A DNA stretch of 64,000 nucleotides from Polytrichum commune (taxonomy: Eukaryota > Streptophyta > Polytrichopsida > Polytrichales > Polytrichaceae). Positions 47,791 to 59,387 of this stretch are shown in pieces. The stretch lies in assembly GCA_950295325.1 (NCBI GenBank), contig OX485809.1, positions 24,552,001 through 24,616,000 on the forward strand. Direction: 5' to 3'. The position numbers and the translations under genes were made by a program. The notes beneath the pieces were generated by a model that worked only from the letters and a program-made list of their open reading frames with translations, was not told the DNA's origin and made no database searches. Position 1 is the stretch's first letter. The number at the start of each line of letters is the position of its first letter.

Positions 47791-48045
47791 ATTTACAGTG
47801 TTGCAATCATTATCATATACTAAATGATTTTTCATCCAACTTTCAATCATCCATGACAATATTTCTTTTTATAAATGTTAGGATGCAGAATTTCCTAGAC
47901 TTTGTTTAAAATATTGGCATTTGGATGAACTAAAAGTAAGTTGGGATGATAATACTTGTAAACTTGTTCATAAGCAGTGTCATCAAAAAAGTTACCATAG
48001 TGACTTAAAATACCATATGACACTAAACACAATATTTAGTGTAGT

Positions 48046-48410
48046 TATGTTGGCGTGATTGACGGCCCATTTGTCCTAGAATTTAGCAAATGGGTTTCCT
48101 GGATATCCACTTTGGGTTTGTGATAGGGGGGGTTTGTACTATTTTAGAGGGCTAAATAAACTTCACTTTCTCTCATGTGTGATTTAATTACAAATGGGAC
48201 CATGCAATTTGCCACACACAACTTGAGCTTCATTTTTTAGCTTGCAAGTTTGGTGGGCCAAGGCACAAGACAAGAAAAGAAAACATCTAACATCATTATG
48301 TCAACGTGATTGTGGGCTTGTTTGTCATAGAACTTAGTGCGAATGGGTTTAGTGGGTATCCCATTTGCATATGTATTGTCTACATATCTAGTGGGGGGGG
48401 GGGGTCTTCA
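48046..48410. repeat. Direct repeat pair with ~250-bp spacing
   Basis: TTATGTTGGCGTGATTG...CATTTGTCCTAGAA (from about 48046) recurs as TTATGTCAACGTGATTG...TTTGTCATAGAA (from about 48296). In both copies it is followed by AATGGGTTT and a long G run (48126-48132 with seven G, and 48393-48404 with 12 G). This is either a diverged two-unit tandem duplication or the ends of a small element. Confidence 0.55.
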
Positions 48411-50099
48411 TATAAGTTATTAAAAATCTTAATCGTGAAAATTTTAATTTTTTGAACCCCCAAACCCAACCACCACAAAAGAGGTTCCCATCATGACCGT
48501 GTACATAATCCCCATTGTCAAACGCAGTGCATGAGTGGTGGCAGGAACGGTGGAGATCTTACATCGGTCAAATCCGACGGTCGAGAATGCACAGGCAACG
48601 TGGCCTCACCAGAAGCCAGAAGTTGCTTTCGTCGCCCATAGACTTCTTCTCGATAACACACATGAAAGCAAGGACAGAGGATCCATGCCCTCACATTGTG
48701 GACAACATTTTTTGGATTGGCCTTTCATCCAACTTTCATTTCATGTTTGCCTAACTACATCAACTTGCAATCTACATCAATGACCAAGGCCCCCTAGCCT
48801 CCTCCCCCCCCCCCCCCCCCCCCCAAAACTCCTATAAAGTTTCAAGTTTCACTCTTAAATGACCAAGAAATGCAATGTGAGCCATTTAGATACAAGGTTT
48901 GGGGAGATGAATAACTATATTATCACAATAATAAGCAAACTATGTCACTTCCATACTAATTAGGTTTCACAAGTAACCTTGGTGCCCAACAATACCGCCA
49001 TAACTTTTGCATGATGAGTGGACCGAAGACACAAGTATAGCATGGTGTGGTAAAGGATGCCACTCACATGAATATCAAGGAGATGAGCCACAACTCAAAT
49101 ATCACCCACCATCGGGATGAGCCTCGAGGAAGTGTGTTGCGTAGTAGTGTAAAAGAGTGTTTGACTACAACCTTGCAATGTATGTTTGATAGTGATGCTA
49201 TTGAGGTCACAAGGGTACTCTAGTAATGCAATTCCCAACGCTTATTGGACCATGAAGTGACATTCAAGCACATCCAAACATCAACATCTAATTAGTTTGA
49301 ATTAAACTCCACATGTTTCATGGTGTCCATTTTATATTTGTCTAATCACAAGGGGGTGACTCCTCGGGGAGGGTTGTATATCATGTGTGACCGAGGGGTA
49401 TTATTGTAGAGGGTATTTTGATGCCCCGGACTAACTAAATGGACCTTTCAATCAAATACCTAGTTATCTAAGTCATGTTGTTTTAAGGGTTCATATAATT
49501 ACTTAGAGATTGTGAAGGGAGGTGTTTTTTCAACCCCTTAATTTATTATTAGAAATTAAATGAAATTAGAAAAATGAAATCCAAAGACTAAAAAACTCCA
49601 ACGACAAACAAAGTTGTAATGTTTGGTTGCAAAAGAAACCCTAACGGAATCTATGCACACACAACCCAACCCATGCCTAAGAATGGCGATGGTGTAACAT
49701 TTCATCCATCCGCCAACATAACCCACATAAAAGCCCAACTTTCATCCTTGCCTCAACTACCACTATATATATATCTTGTTTAAATCTTCACCCGAACCTT
49801 CCGTTGATCCCACATGATACATTATATCTAAAAACTAAATCAAATTATTATATAGGACCTTATATTAGTTTTGATCCAATGTAACATTTTATTCATCATA
49901 TATTACCTCAAAAACTTTGAAAAGTAGAAAATAAAAATACACCATATCTTTGGTTGCACCATTCCAACTATAATTTTCTAGGCCCCCTCCCCCCCCCCCC
50001 CAAATGAATTAGGCCAATATAAAATGGACATCATGAAACATGCAGAGTACACATCCAAGTATTTTGAATGTCTAATCTTTGGACGCGTTGGAATGTCAC
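48411..50099. other. Unassigned DNA with two long C runs
   Basis: No gene is recognised. Runs of 21 C (about 48804-48824) and 14 C (about 49989-50002) stand out. The short plus-strand frames at 48515-48783 are overlapping and have no motif. Confidence 0.4.
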
Positions 50100-50321
50100 T
50101 ACACTAAATATGATATTTAGTGTGACTTACTATTTGGAATTACACAATGCTATAACTATCTACTGTGCATCTCATTTTTTACCAACCATGGTCGAATTGG
50201 TTGTTTGGACACTATAGAACAATAACATCTTTACTTGGTAAAAAAAGTACATTAATAAGTAAAAATATATAGGAACATGTAACTCCGAACAGTAAGTCAC
50301 ACTAAATACCATATTTAGTAT
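50100..50321. mobile_element. 222-bp TIR miniature element related to R ends
   Basis: The left end TACACTAAATATGATATTT continuing AGTGTGACTTACT is repeated inverted at the right end (AGTAAGTCACACTAAATACC continuing ATATTTAGTA). The terminal repeats span about 33 bp with two or three mismatches. The outermost bases are the same as the ends of family R, so both probably depend on the same transposase. The TIR itself is palindromic. Confidence 0.8.
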
Positions 50322-50884
50322 ACTGGTCCAGTATGATTTGCAAATTGTATTATTGAACTATTCTCAATAACCCTTAATACATGTAGCACCACTACCAAAC
50401 AGACGATGCAAGGTCGCACATAACACTCTTCTACACTACCACAAAGTCTCATCCTGGCAACAGATAACCTTACTACAAACTATACTTAAAAACAACAATG
50501 AATACCTACACCAAAATGAGCTATAGCTATAAATATCAATGTAATCTATCACCGAATTCTCTCTAACGTGCAACTCTGAATTCAAATAACTATGAACTTC
50601 TACAAATATGCTATCTATACAATTGAAAGTTCAATTAAATTCCAACAATAACCCTAAAGTAGAATAGCATTAAAAGTTTAACCATATAGATATACTTGTA
50701 TATTGACCTAGATGTACCTAGTTAGAACTTAGTATTACCTAATTATATCCAGGATATTATTTAGGTGTAACCAAAATCTTACCCAAGTACTACATGTTGA
50801 TTTAAGTTTAAGGTGAGGGTTTAGTGTATAGTGGTGAATTACTCATTTGGTGCATAACACTACTCAATGTTCAGCTCTTGTTCT
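50322..50884. other. Unassigned AT-rich DNA
   Basis: No frame, RNA or repeat boundary is recognised in this stretch. Confidence 0.4.
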
Positions 50885-50998
50885 ATGGACCTCCATAATA
50901 TAACAGTGGGATGCTCGAAAAGTTGCGCAAGGAGAGTCGGATTCAAAACAAAATCACAACATCCCACTCTTATATTATGAGGGGCCAAGTTCCTAAGT
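50885..50998. mobile_element. Small foldback element G, copy 2
   Basis: ATAATATAACAGTGGGATG near 50894 is mirrored by CATCCCACTCTTATATTAT near 50968, making a hairpin of about 110 bp. The inner words TGCTCGAAAAGTTGCGCAAG recur on the opposite strand near 10650. Confidence 0.6.
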
Positions 50999-51059
50999 AA
51001 TGTTATGGATGGTGTTCTAGACCCTAAAGCTTCACAAAAGAGCACAATTCATTAAGATA

Positions 51060-51370
51060 AGTAGGCCTCATTTGATTAGTTATCTTGAATGAACACATCT
51101 AGTTGAGTGGTGCATGGATAGGTGTGGATCTAAGTACAGACACCAAAAAGACATATGGTTAATAGACATTGACAACATGCTCAAAATTTGTTAACCATTC
51201 CAGATCATCTTGTTTAGAAATTCATATCACTTCGGGATGGAGTTCAAATTTCTCTGCAATTGAACCTAGCTTCTCCATCCACCGAATCATGGATCAACCG
51301 AAATTTAAAGTTTGCAAATTGGAGTTGTATTTCACAGTGAACAGGAAAAAGTAACCATTTTAAGACCCAT
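51060..51370. repeat. Dispersed repeat D copy downstream of PDI
   Basis: AACACATCTAGTTGAGTGGT, GTGGATCTAAGTACAGACAC, CATGCTCAAAATTTGTTAAC and AAAAAGTAACCATTTTAAGA follow the order seen in PDI intron 1 (58150-58500). It lies just beyond the 3' end of the PDI coding region. Confidence 0.6.
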
Positions 51371-51650
51371 CTACTTTACTGATGATTCTTGCAGCACCAC
51401 AGAAACAATGCTAAATTGCGCACTTTGACCAACCAGACGCCCTAAAACATTCAGTTAATATGACAAATATTTGTATAATGTATACAGGAAATTAACCTCT
51501 GGCTTTAACTATTGTCAGAAAAGCAGTGTTACTCGCTGTAGGAAACAACGCATGGTAAAAGGGTATCACCAACCAAAACTACCAAAACTTTTGCCTCTCC
51601 ACCCTGGCACACATGCATTCTATTATGTTGTGCTTTGCCTAAAGAAAGAC

Positions 51651-54600
51651 TTACAACTCATCTTTTGTGTCTACTTCCTCTTGCGCTGTAGCTCCGGCTT
51701 TGAGTCCTGGTGTCCTGTTCTGCTTGATGAACTCGGTAAGGTCTGTTTTGCTGCGGTCACCTTCATATCGGATAATTTCTCCAGTAGCAGTGTGAAGATA
51801 AAGAGTAGGATAACCCTTTATATCAAATAAGCCTGATGGGGGGTCATTGGTTGTTGCATCCTAAATGAAAACATCAGAAAAGCACATTAAGGTAAGGTAT
51901 GTAGGTGTTATTAGGTTCATTTTTCATGTTATCCAGCTTCCACCAGTTACAATTTAAAACAACTAAACAAGTGTTGCATTAGTAAATCAACAACGTAGCA
52001 TAAAAAAAAAGACCACATTGAAAATCAGACCTCCCTTGATTTAGTTATGGTTATTAGAAGTGCATGTTTATTGGTTCCTTAATTGTATACATAGGTCCTC
52101 CCAATTGTGTTCACTATTGAGTGTCATTGAGTGTCGAGTAGTTAATTAAATTTGACAATGTACTGCAATCTCTTTCAAACATGTGTCTTTATATTGTTTG
52201 TTACTTGATAAACAATCAAATATAGGTGTCTGTTAAAAAAAAATTATGGAGTAACACCACCATACCTTAATGACAACACAATGTGCAATAAAATCAGTTA
52301 CGAAAGCATGACAAGACCACTAAATATTCCTATTACTTTGTGGGGGATGATTTATGTGGAACCATTTAATATGGGTCACACTAATTGCTCAGGGAGTGCA
52401 CTATTCATTAAAACCAAGCATCACGTGCGTGCATGCCCCTTATTAAAATACCCCTGTATACATTTTATTTTTGCTAAAATCAAGCAATATACTTACAAAT
52501 CTCATTGCTTCAAAATACATTTCCATACATACACAAGGGTCCAAAAACAAATACAGAAATTGTATATAACATGTGTACAAATGTTTGGAAATGCAAAAAT
52601 ATGGCCCTATTATATGTATAATATCAAATCATGGATTTTTAGTTATAAAGTCGTTACTTAGTGGATGAAAAAACACATGATTCTTGGTCCAGGTCTGACT
52701 TGAACGCGTAAACGCGTAAATGCGTACTTTACATATATTTTTCTATAGCCTCATGTATATCTACTTCTTGCTTAATAGCAATATGTCTCTTGTACGTACA
52801 TTTTGTACATGCTTGTTTTAAAGAATACCCCTTTTGTGCACCCACGTGTATAAATACAGTACTTGAACAGTGCACTCCCTGGGACTAATTGTCATCGAAG
52901 TGAAAATAATGTGGGCTACCAAGAGACCTCTGACAAACACCTTGAGTATTAGTTCGAAGACAAAAGTAGCATAAAATATAATAGTCACCCACATCAATTT
53001 CCTAGAGAGACGATTAATGTGACCCACACTAACCTTAAGCTAGAAATTTGGCATGGGTTGAAGATTTATGTGGGTTCTAGAGATTTATTGGGGCTCACAC
53101 TAATAGGACTATTTAGTGTAGTAAGCTATAAGATAAGGTGAGTGAGCCATGACCTACGATGATTTTTTAGCATCTGGGTACATATCCAGGTCTGAAATGT
53201 ACATATTTGAAAGAAACCTGTTTAAGAAATCTACGAGTAGGCACTTCAAGAATTCGGAATATATTCATATGGACTCCAAATATAGCTAGAATAACTCATG
53301 TTTATAAATATAGATTTGCTAATCTCATGAACTTAGGAATGTCCTAACAAGTATAGCAGAAGTATAAGAAAGGGTTAGAAGTAATACCACACACCTTATA
53401 CTTCTCAAAAGTACCCACTATAAGACCCAAAATATTACATACATTAAAAATACTTGATGGTTGCAGGTCATAAATACGGCAGTAATAAGGTTATAATTTA
53501 AAGGTGGTGAAGAGGATTGATAGCATTTTCAGACTTTCATTTTTTACATTACTAATTATTTGACCTCACCATCTTGTAACAGAAGACTCACCATCTTGGC
53601 AATGACAACGTCAGAGTCATCCTCAAAATCAACTGCAAGCTCATCCAGAGTGGGTGACAGTTTCTTGCAGTGACCACACCAGGGTACATAGAATTCCAAC
53701 AGCACTGCATTATGACCCACAAATAACACAGTTTGAGATAATTTGACCATTATTTACCAAATCAGCAATAGTAACTAGCAAGAGAAATGTGAGCTAAACC
53801 TAACAGGATAGTTGAATACAGTGGTACTCTGAAGGTGCATTCAGGAAATCTAAGAACAAAATAATTAAACATAAGTAGGTACTCCATTTTCTGGCAAATA
53901 TCATGTTTATGGCCATTAAAATTAGTTTATTCATGATAATTCCAACATATTAAGATTTGAGCCTGCCATGAATTAATAGTACATCTGCAGCTCTGACATG
54001 AAAGAAACTGAGATTTGATCCTTTTTAATCAACTCACTGCATAATCGCCTGAACCACACAAAAATGTTAGGAGATGCCTAATTGGCATACAATCTGTATG
54101 TTGCAAAGTGCAAACCCACCGTTCTTCCCTGACTCCAACACCATCTGGTTGAAAGACTTCCTCACCACAACCTTCACTGGAAAGTCATTCTTCTCTGGGA
54201 TTTCATCAGACTTCACATATTCCTCCACCTTTCCATCCTGTAGATAATTGAGGACTTTAGTCACAACACTAACTTCCTGCATTGGAGATAGAAGCAAATT
54301 CTTAAGAAACTAGTATGTGAATAATGATGAAATCAAGGGAACAAGCTAAAATAAAAGAGGGATGCAATCTACATGTTTCCAGAAAATCAAAGAGGTATCA
54401 TGTAGGCACTTTACCAAAAAGTCTTGCAACCAATCAGACATCTCCGAAGCCTTGATGTTTTGATTCACAAACTTCTTGTTACCATCTTTGTCTTGAACCA
54501 CAATTGCTGGCAGGTCACTATCTTTTAGACCAAAATACTGCAAGGAAAAACCACATGTGAGCCCAGGATGCACTACTCACACCCCACATTCAGTTCAAAA

Positions 54601-57600
54601 GAAGAAAACATTGAATGTACTCATTCCTGTAATGTATTAATAGATAGGACTGATGGTCTAAGACCACAACTAAATTCTTGGAATATAAAGACTTCTGCAT
54701 AAACTCCAGGGCCTAGACAAAATGTGGATATGACTTATTCAGACCTTGCCTAATGAGAAAGTAAAGATGAAACATTTCAAGCTTTACCTGTGTAACATGA
54801 CAATCCTTGTTTATAATATGATATAATATGCAAAGAAGACTAACCTTCACAGCATTGTCATTCTCTGTGGAATCAGCGATGAGAAATTTGAGGCCCTTTG
54901 GCTGGAAAGTTTTTGCTGCCTCGGGAAAAGTAGTTTTCAATGACTCTGCAGTATCTGCCTGCAGATCCAGAAGAAGGAAGACCTGCATCCACAAAATCTT
55001 CCACATATCAAAAACTTCGTTTACCGTGTCCATCAAATTGGAAAACATGACACTAAGGTATGGTATATTCAAGAATATAAGGGTGTCAGTGTCTTCCAGC
55101 CTATAATATTACCTCAAATACACTCACAAGTAAACATGTCACTAAATATCTGAGCATTTAGAACAAAATTTAACACAAAGACACAACAGGAAGTATTTAT
55201 TCAACGAACTTCCATAGCAAGCTGACCTTGGTGGCAACACTGTTGAAGAACTTGAGCAGGGAACTGTGAGATGCAGGGTTTTTGTTCATCTCGGTGACAA
55301 GAGGGGAGCTCTTCTCCTCCACAAAGGCCTTAAGCCCCTCCACAGATAGGTCCTAGAAAAGCAGACCTCTTCATATAAGTACGTCTATCATTGACTACCA
55401 CACCAAGAACATATTCATACTCTCCATGATGATGACACTTTTGCTTCAGGTGAATTCATGTAATATGTTTGATCAACTCTGAGAAGAGCGGGATTATAAT
55501 GCTTTGCACCAAGATTGAAAGAGATTCTCACTAATGTATTGAGATATAACAAGTAGATTATGGGAGGCGAGACAACACCAACATCACCTTAAAAAGTCCT
55601 GTGGATAGAACATACAAGCTACCCCTCTTCCTTTCTTATCAATTTTGCAGAAATATAGTCATATATGAAGATTCTCGTTGAGGTTATCCTCTAACTCAAC
55701 ATGACTTTTGGTCAGGCGTTCATTATTTTGCATACAACACCTTCCATATTCGTAAAAGTTATCAGTGCATGCTTGGAGGTAGTGTAAAAGTTTGAACCGA
55801 GAACATACTATATCGGTTCAATGAGGGTCAAACCCAATTTGGCTTGCCAAAAGGTGTGAAAATGAGCTTGGCCCTCATTGAACCGAAATAGGTTGTTCAT
55901 TCAAATTCAAACACGACATCATGCATGCACCATAAGTGAAAATAAAATTATTGATGTTGTATGCAAATATCCAATGGAAAATTTTAGGCATCAACTCTCA
56001 ACAAAAAGAGCCATTGAGTTGAAAGATGACTCTATTGTCAACTAGAGATTACAAAACAACGTGGATGGAAAGGGGATTTAGAAAGGGTGCTGATGGGATG
56101 AAACCTCCAAAGGTCAAGGTTAGAGAACTCACAGTGGCATCATTAAAGCCCTCATCAAAATTCTTGTAAAGACGGACTGCAGGAGCAGAAAGTGCAACTC
56201 CCTTGTTGGGTACAAGTGAGCTGTCCAGCGTGTGTGCAAACTCGTAATCAGACCGAAGTTCATCTGCTACAAGGACAAAGTCTGTATATTCTTTGCTCTC
56301 CAGACTCTTAAACACACCAACCTGCGAAGATATGAAAATGAACACCACATGAGCTCTCCCTGAAGGCTAGGATCATGAGTACTACAGTAAGATCATTAGA
56401 GACAAACGATTCATCCTTTAACTCAATGGGAACTTTCATTGCGAATTGGCCCCCTAAGATTTTCCATTGGTTGTTTTGCACACATCATCAAATAACTTAT
56501 TTTATCACTTGTGGTGCATGCTTGGCAGTAGTGTTTGAATTTGAATGGATAGCAACCTATTTCAGTTCATTGAGGACAAAACTCATGTTAGCATCTCTTG
56601 GCATGCCAAAATGGGCTTGACCCTCAATGAACCAAAATAGAGTTTTTTTTGTTCAAACTTCCACACAACCTCCAAGCATGCACCAAAAACTTACCGAACA
56701 TAATAGTGTTGTGTGCAAATCAAATACTCAAGTAAGATCATGTAGAAACAAAATGTACAATTTTTTTGACAACAGGGTTGTTGAGGAGCTTACAACTAAG
56801 AGTGGTGACTTCAACATCATTTCCTCGGCTTGCTCTGCAGAGGAGAGGTGCACTGAAGGAGGACCAACCAATTGCTTAAGATGTGCAATGATGCCTTCAG
56901 CCACGCGAGGACCTTTGTAATCGGAAACGACGCCCCCAAACTTCTTAAACACCTTCAGGGTTGGGAAGCCCTTAATACCATACTCACTTGCCAATGGTTT
57001 ATTTTCCTCATCATTGAGATTCACTTTTGCCAATATAATTGGAGGGTCATGGTTCTTGAGTTCCGTTGCAGCCCTTGCATACTGCATACAAAAAACAGAA
57101 CCACCTCAGTCTATTGTCCACCACAATAGCAACTATCCTACAAAAAGATCATGAAATTGTGCAAGAATTCTATGTAGGCAATACAAGTGTGAGTGTGACA
57201 CTGGAAATTTAAAAGCAATTTAAAAGATCCAGTTTATCCTTAGACATAATATCCCACGTGCCTCTACCATGCAACCCAACTACCAATAAAACACAAAGCC
57301 GGGAGAAAATTTTGAGAACATGCAGGTGGAAGGGAAGGATTTGTCTATAAACACCTCAGAGAACATTTTCTACGGATGAATTGATATTTTCATCCAATCT
57401 ACTCAAGCCTATTGTATGTCCACAACACAGTTCACCCCTGTTCTAGAATAGTAGAACTTGAAGGACACTCCCTATTGGTGCAACTCCATTACTCTCTAAC
57501 CCTACTCGAGCATATTGCAAGCACCCTCTACCACATCCTTACTATCATTAGTTTTATTAACATAATCCTTACTTATATTCCTATTTAGACAGGGTGAACA

Positions 57601-59387
57601 GATTCCAATTACACACATTGACATATGATGGACAAACATGGTGAAGGTGTAATATCTACCTATGCATTGGAAAAAAAGTGTCCAACTTGACAAATACTTA
57701 ACCATCTCATGAATTAAAGCTTTCTGAGGTACAAAGAGAGAGAAAAAAAGTCATAAGATTTTTGAAACTTCACATTTACTAAGAAAAAGACTTGAGCAAC
57801 ATAACGTATGTAGACAGTGCACTTGTAAAACTCCTGTGAACCAGACAGGACCTAGTTCGAACACATAATTACAACCTTCTTGAAAGCAGATTCCAATACT
57901 CACCTCAGGAGTCAGTTTCTTACAATGACCACACCTGCAAGAACCCAGACATCCACACACATCAAGGTTGAGAAACTAAGCATCTTGACTAAGAATCAAT
58001 AGATGCACAAGTAATTTGAATTTGCAAAAATCATCTTACAATCTCATTCAATCACTGTGATTGTCAGCACCAGTAGCATTCACCATCCAAAAGTTAGGTA
58101 TATTACCACATGAATACAGCTGACTGTACAGGACCTAAGGTAAGCAGGTACCTAATTCAGTTACTTATTTTAAACAGACACCTATATTTGAGTGCTAGGT
58201 GGTTAGATGCAGATCTAAGAATGGACACTAAGAAGGCATCTTGTGTTTAAAAGAGATTGGACTACATGCTCAAAATCTGTTAACAATTCTAGGCTCAATA
58301 ATTGAAGGGAGGGGAACCTATGTGGCCTTCTTGTAATGGCTCAATGTCAGTGGACTTAGATACCTCAATACAATTCACGATCAGCTCCAAAACTTTCTGG
58401 GATTGATCCTGGCTTCTTAAGATACATTTGTGGATGCACAGAAATTTCAACCCTTGAAAATCCGAGTAGTATTAAGGTAGCAAGAGACAAAAAGTAACCA
58501 AACAGGCTCATCTACCTGAGGTAGTTTTCAACACACTTTGAACCGTTTTGGGCTCGATAGTCATCATCAACATAATTGGGGGGGACCTATGTGGCCTTCT
58601 CATGATGGCTCACTCACTGTCAGTGGACTTTGATTAATCGTTACAATTCAAGATTAGCTCCAAAAATTCCTGGGGTTAATCTGGCTTCTTCAGATACACA
58701 TATTTGCAGGCGCACAGAAATTCCAACCTAAGCGTATCCAAGCAGTATAAGGTAGCAAACAGAAAAAAGTAACCAAATAAGGCTCATCTACCTTAGGTAG
58801 TTTTCAGGATACAATGAATCATTCTAGGCTAAACAGTCATCAACATAATTGAGGGGGACCTATGTGGCCTTCTTATGGTTCATCACTGTCAGTGGACTTT
58901 GATAATTCATAACAACTCCAGCTTAGCTCCAAAAATTTCTTGGGATTGATCCTGGCTTCTCCAGATACATACATTTGCGGAAGCACCGAATTTTCAACCT
59001 AAGCAAATCCGAGCAGTATAAGGTAGCAAACAGCAAAAAGTAATTGTATGAGGCCCATCTACCTTAGGCAGTTTTCAACACACTTTGAAGGATGAGACAA
59101 CTGATTCATGCATATTTGAGAAAAAGAGAAATTAAGGAAACAAATTAAAAGCATTATAATGCCCTAATTCTTGGCTATGAGATACACACATTAGGACGGG
59201 CATGAAGCACATACCAAGGTGCATAAAACTCGATCACCACAAAGGGATGAGCTTTGATTGTCTCCGAGATGTTGGATATGGTGAGAACAAGAACATCCTT
59301 CTCTGAAACATCTTCTGCGTTGTTGAAGCTAACATAGGACACCATAAAAAAAATCAACAGCAAGGCTGCCCGCCCTTGCTTACCCAT
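51651..59387 (-). CDS. PDI: Protein disulfide isomerase, ER-resident (10 exons)
   Basis: This gene encodes an ER oxidoreductase that forms and reshuffles disulfides in secretory proteins. Exons, 5' to 3' on the minus strand: 59387-59215, 57934-57904, 57081-56794, 56321-56133, 55352-55227, 54982-54845, 54537-54415, 54237-54120, 53704-53592, 51860-51651. All introns start GT and end AG, and joining keeps one frame of 502 residues, the usual PDI length. Residues 1-24 form a signal peptide (hydrophobic [14 protein letters not shown]). Thioredoxin domain a has CGHC at 59-62, split between exons 1 and 2; the inactive b and b' domains follow. Domain a' has CGHC at 405-408, and the protein ends in KDEL, the ER retrieval signal. 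I chose the ATG at 59387 because the signal peptide follows directly. There is one N-glycosylation sequon (NIS, 39-41). No defect is visible, so I think it is functional. Confidence 0.95.
52035..52265. repeat. Dispersed repeat D copy in PDI intron 9
   Basis: AGTTATGGTTATTAGAAGTG, CAAACATGTGTCTTTATATT, AAATATAGGTGTCTG and AACACCACCATACCTTA correspond to 37735-37975 in order. A GAGTGTCATTGAGTGTC duplication (about 52118-52136) is private to this copy. Confidence 0.6.
52388..52883. mobile_element. hAT-like element C in PDI intron 9
   Basis: A 496-bp element has the left end CTCAGGGAGTGCACT and inverted right end AGTGCACTCCCTGGG (14 of 15 match). It is flanked by a perfect 8-bp duplication ACTAATTG (52380-52387 and 52884-52891). 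Inverted similarity continues inward (CACGTGCGTGCA against TGCACCCACGTG). No transposase is present; a 126-codon plus frame across it has no motif. The position is well inside the intron, away from splice sites. Confidence 0.92.
52985..53125. repeat. Dispersed repeat E, copy 2
   Basis: CACCCACATCAATTTCCTAG, GACCCACACTAACCTTAAGC, GGCATGGGTTGAAGATTTA and ACTAATAGGACTATTTAGTG align with 37225-37385. Confidence 0.6.
55722..56040. mobile_element. Foldback element in PDI intron 4
   Basis: About 320 bp centred on a hairpin. AGTGCATGCTTGGAGGTAGT near 55765 and GGTTCAATGAGGGTCAAACC near 55817 are mirrored by GGCCCTCATTGAACC near 55872 and GCATGCATGCACC further right. The same element occurs inverted in intron 3 (56392-56725), including flanking words such as CCAATGGAAAATTTTAGG against CCTAAGATTTTCCATTGG. 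Exact ends and target duplication are uncertain. Confidence 0.75.
56392..56725. mobile_element. Foldback element in PDI intron 3
   Basis: The inverted partner of the intron 4 copy: GGTGCATGCTTGGCAGTAGT near 56513 and CAGTTCATTGAGGACAAAAC near 56563 are mirrored by GACCCTCAATGAACC near 56620 and GCATGCACC near 56683. Outer segments match the intron 4 copy in the opposite orientation, so exon 4 lies between two long complementary sequences. Confidence 0.75.
58150..58280. repeat. Dispersed repeat D, 5' part, in PDI intron 1
   Basis: AACAGACACCTATATTTGAG, GTGGTTAGATGCAGATCTAA, AAAAGAGATTGGACTACATG. This is the copy from which the tandem array appears to have grown. Confidence 0.65.
58260..59095. 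repeat. Tandem array of ~272-bp units in PDI intron 1
   Basis: Units end with AAAAAGTAA-like text at 58498, 58772 and 59043. Unit b is 274 bp and unit c 271 bp; unit a is slightly shorter and a partial fourth unit (CCCATCTACCTTAGGCAGTT) follows. Shared words are GACCTATGTGGCC, TGTCAGTGGACTT, ATTAGCTCCAAAAATT and GTATAAGGTAGCAAACAG. The unit is derived from dispersed repeat D, whose 5' part precedes the array at 58150-58280. Confidence 0.88.

Larger units (their letters stand above)
42002..48043. repeat. TIR repeat family R, copy R3 (split by gypsy element)
   Basis: The R body reads AGTGTCACCAATTCTAATTG from 42004 to TATAGATTTA at 42127, is broken by the gypsy element, and resumes at 47796 with CAGTGTTGCAATCATTATCA, ending CAATATTTAGTGTA at 48043. 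Joined, it follows R1 and R2, though the left terminal repeat is missing and a ~100-bp segment (about 47870-47955) has no counterpart in them. No coding capacity. Confidence 0.75.
51861..53591. other. PDI intron 9 (1731 bp) with repeats
   Basis: The largest PDI intron. It carries a D-family segment (about 52035-52265), a hAT-like element (52388-52883) and an E-family segment (about 52985-53125). The hAT-like element is itself inserted next to the E segment: GGGTCACACTAATTG before it and the E text after it look like one interrupted repeat. Confidence 0.8.

Noticed and set aside
51471-51830. 119-codon plus-strand frame at the PDI 3' end
   Set aside because: It is antisense to the last PDI exon and arises from that exon's codon use.
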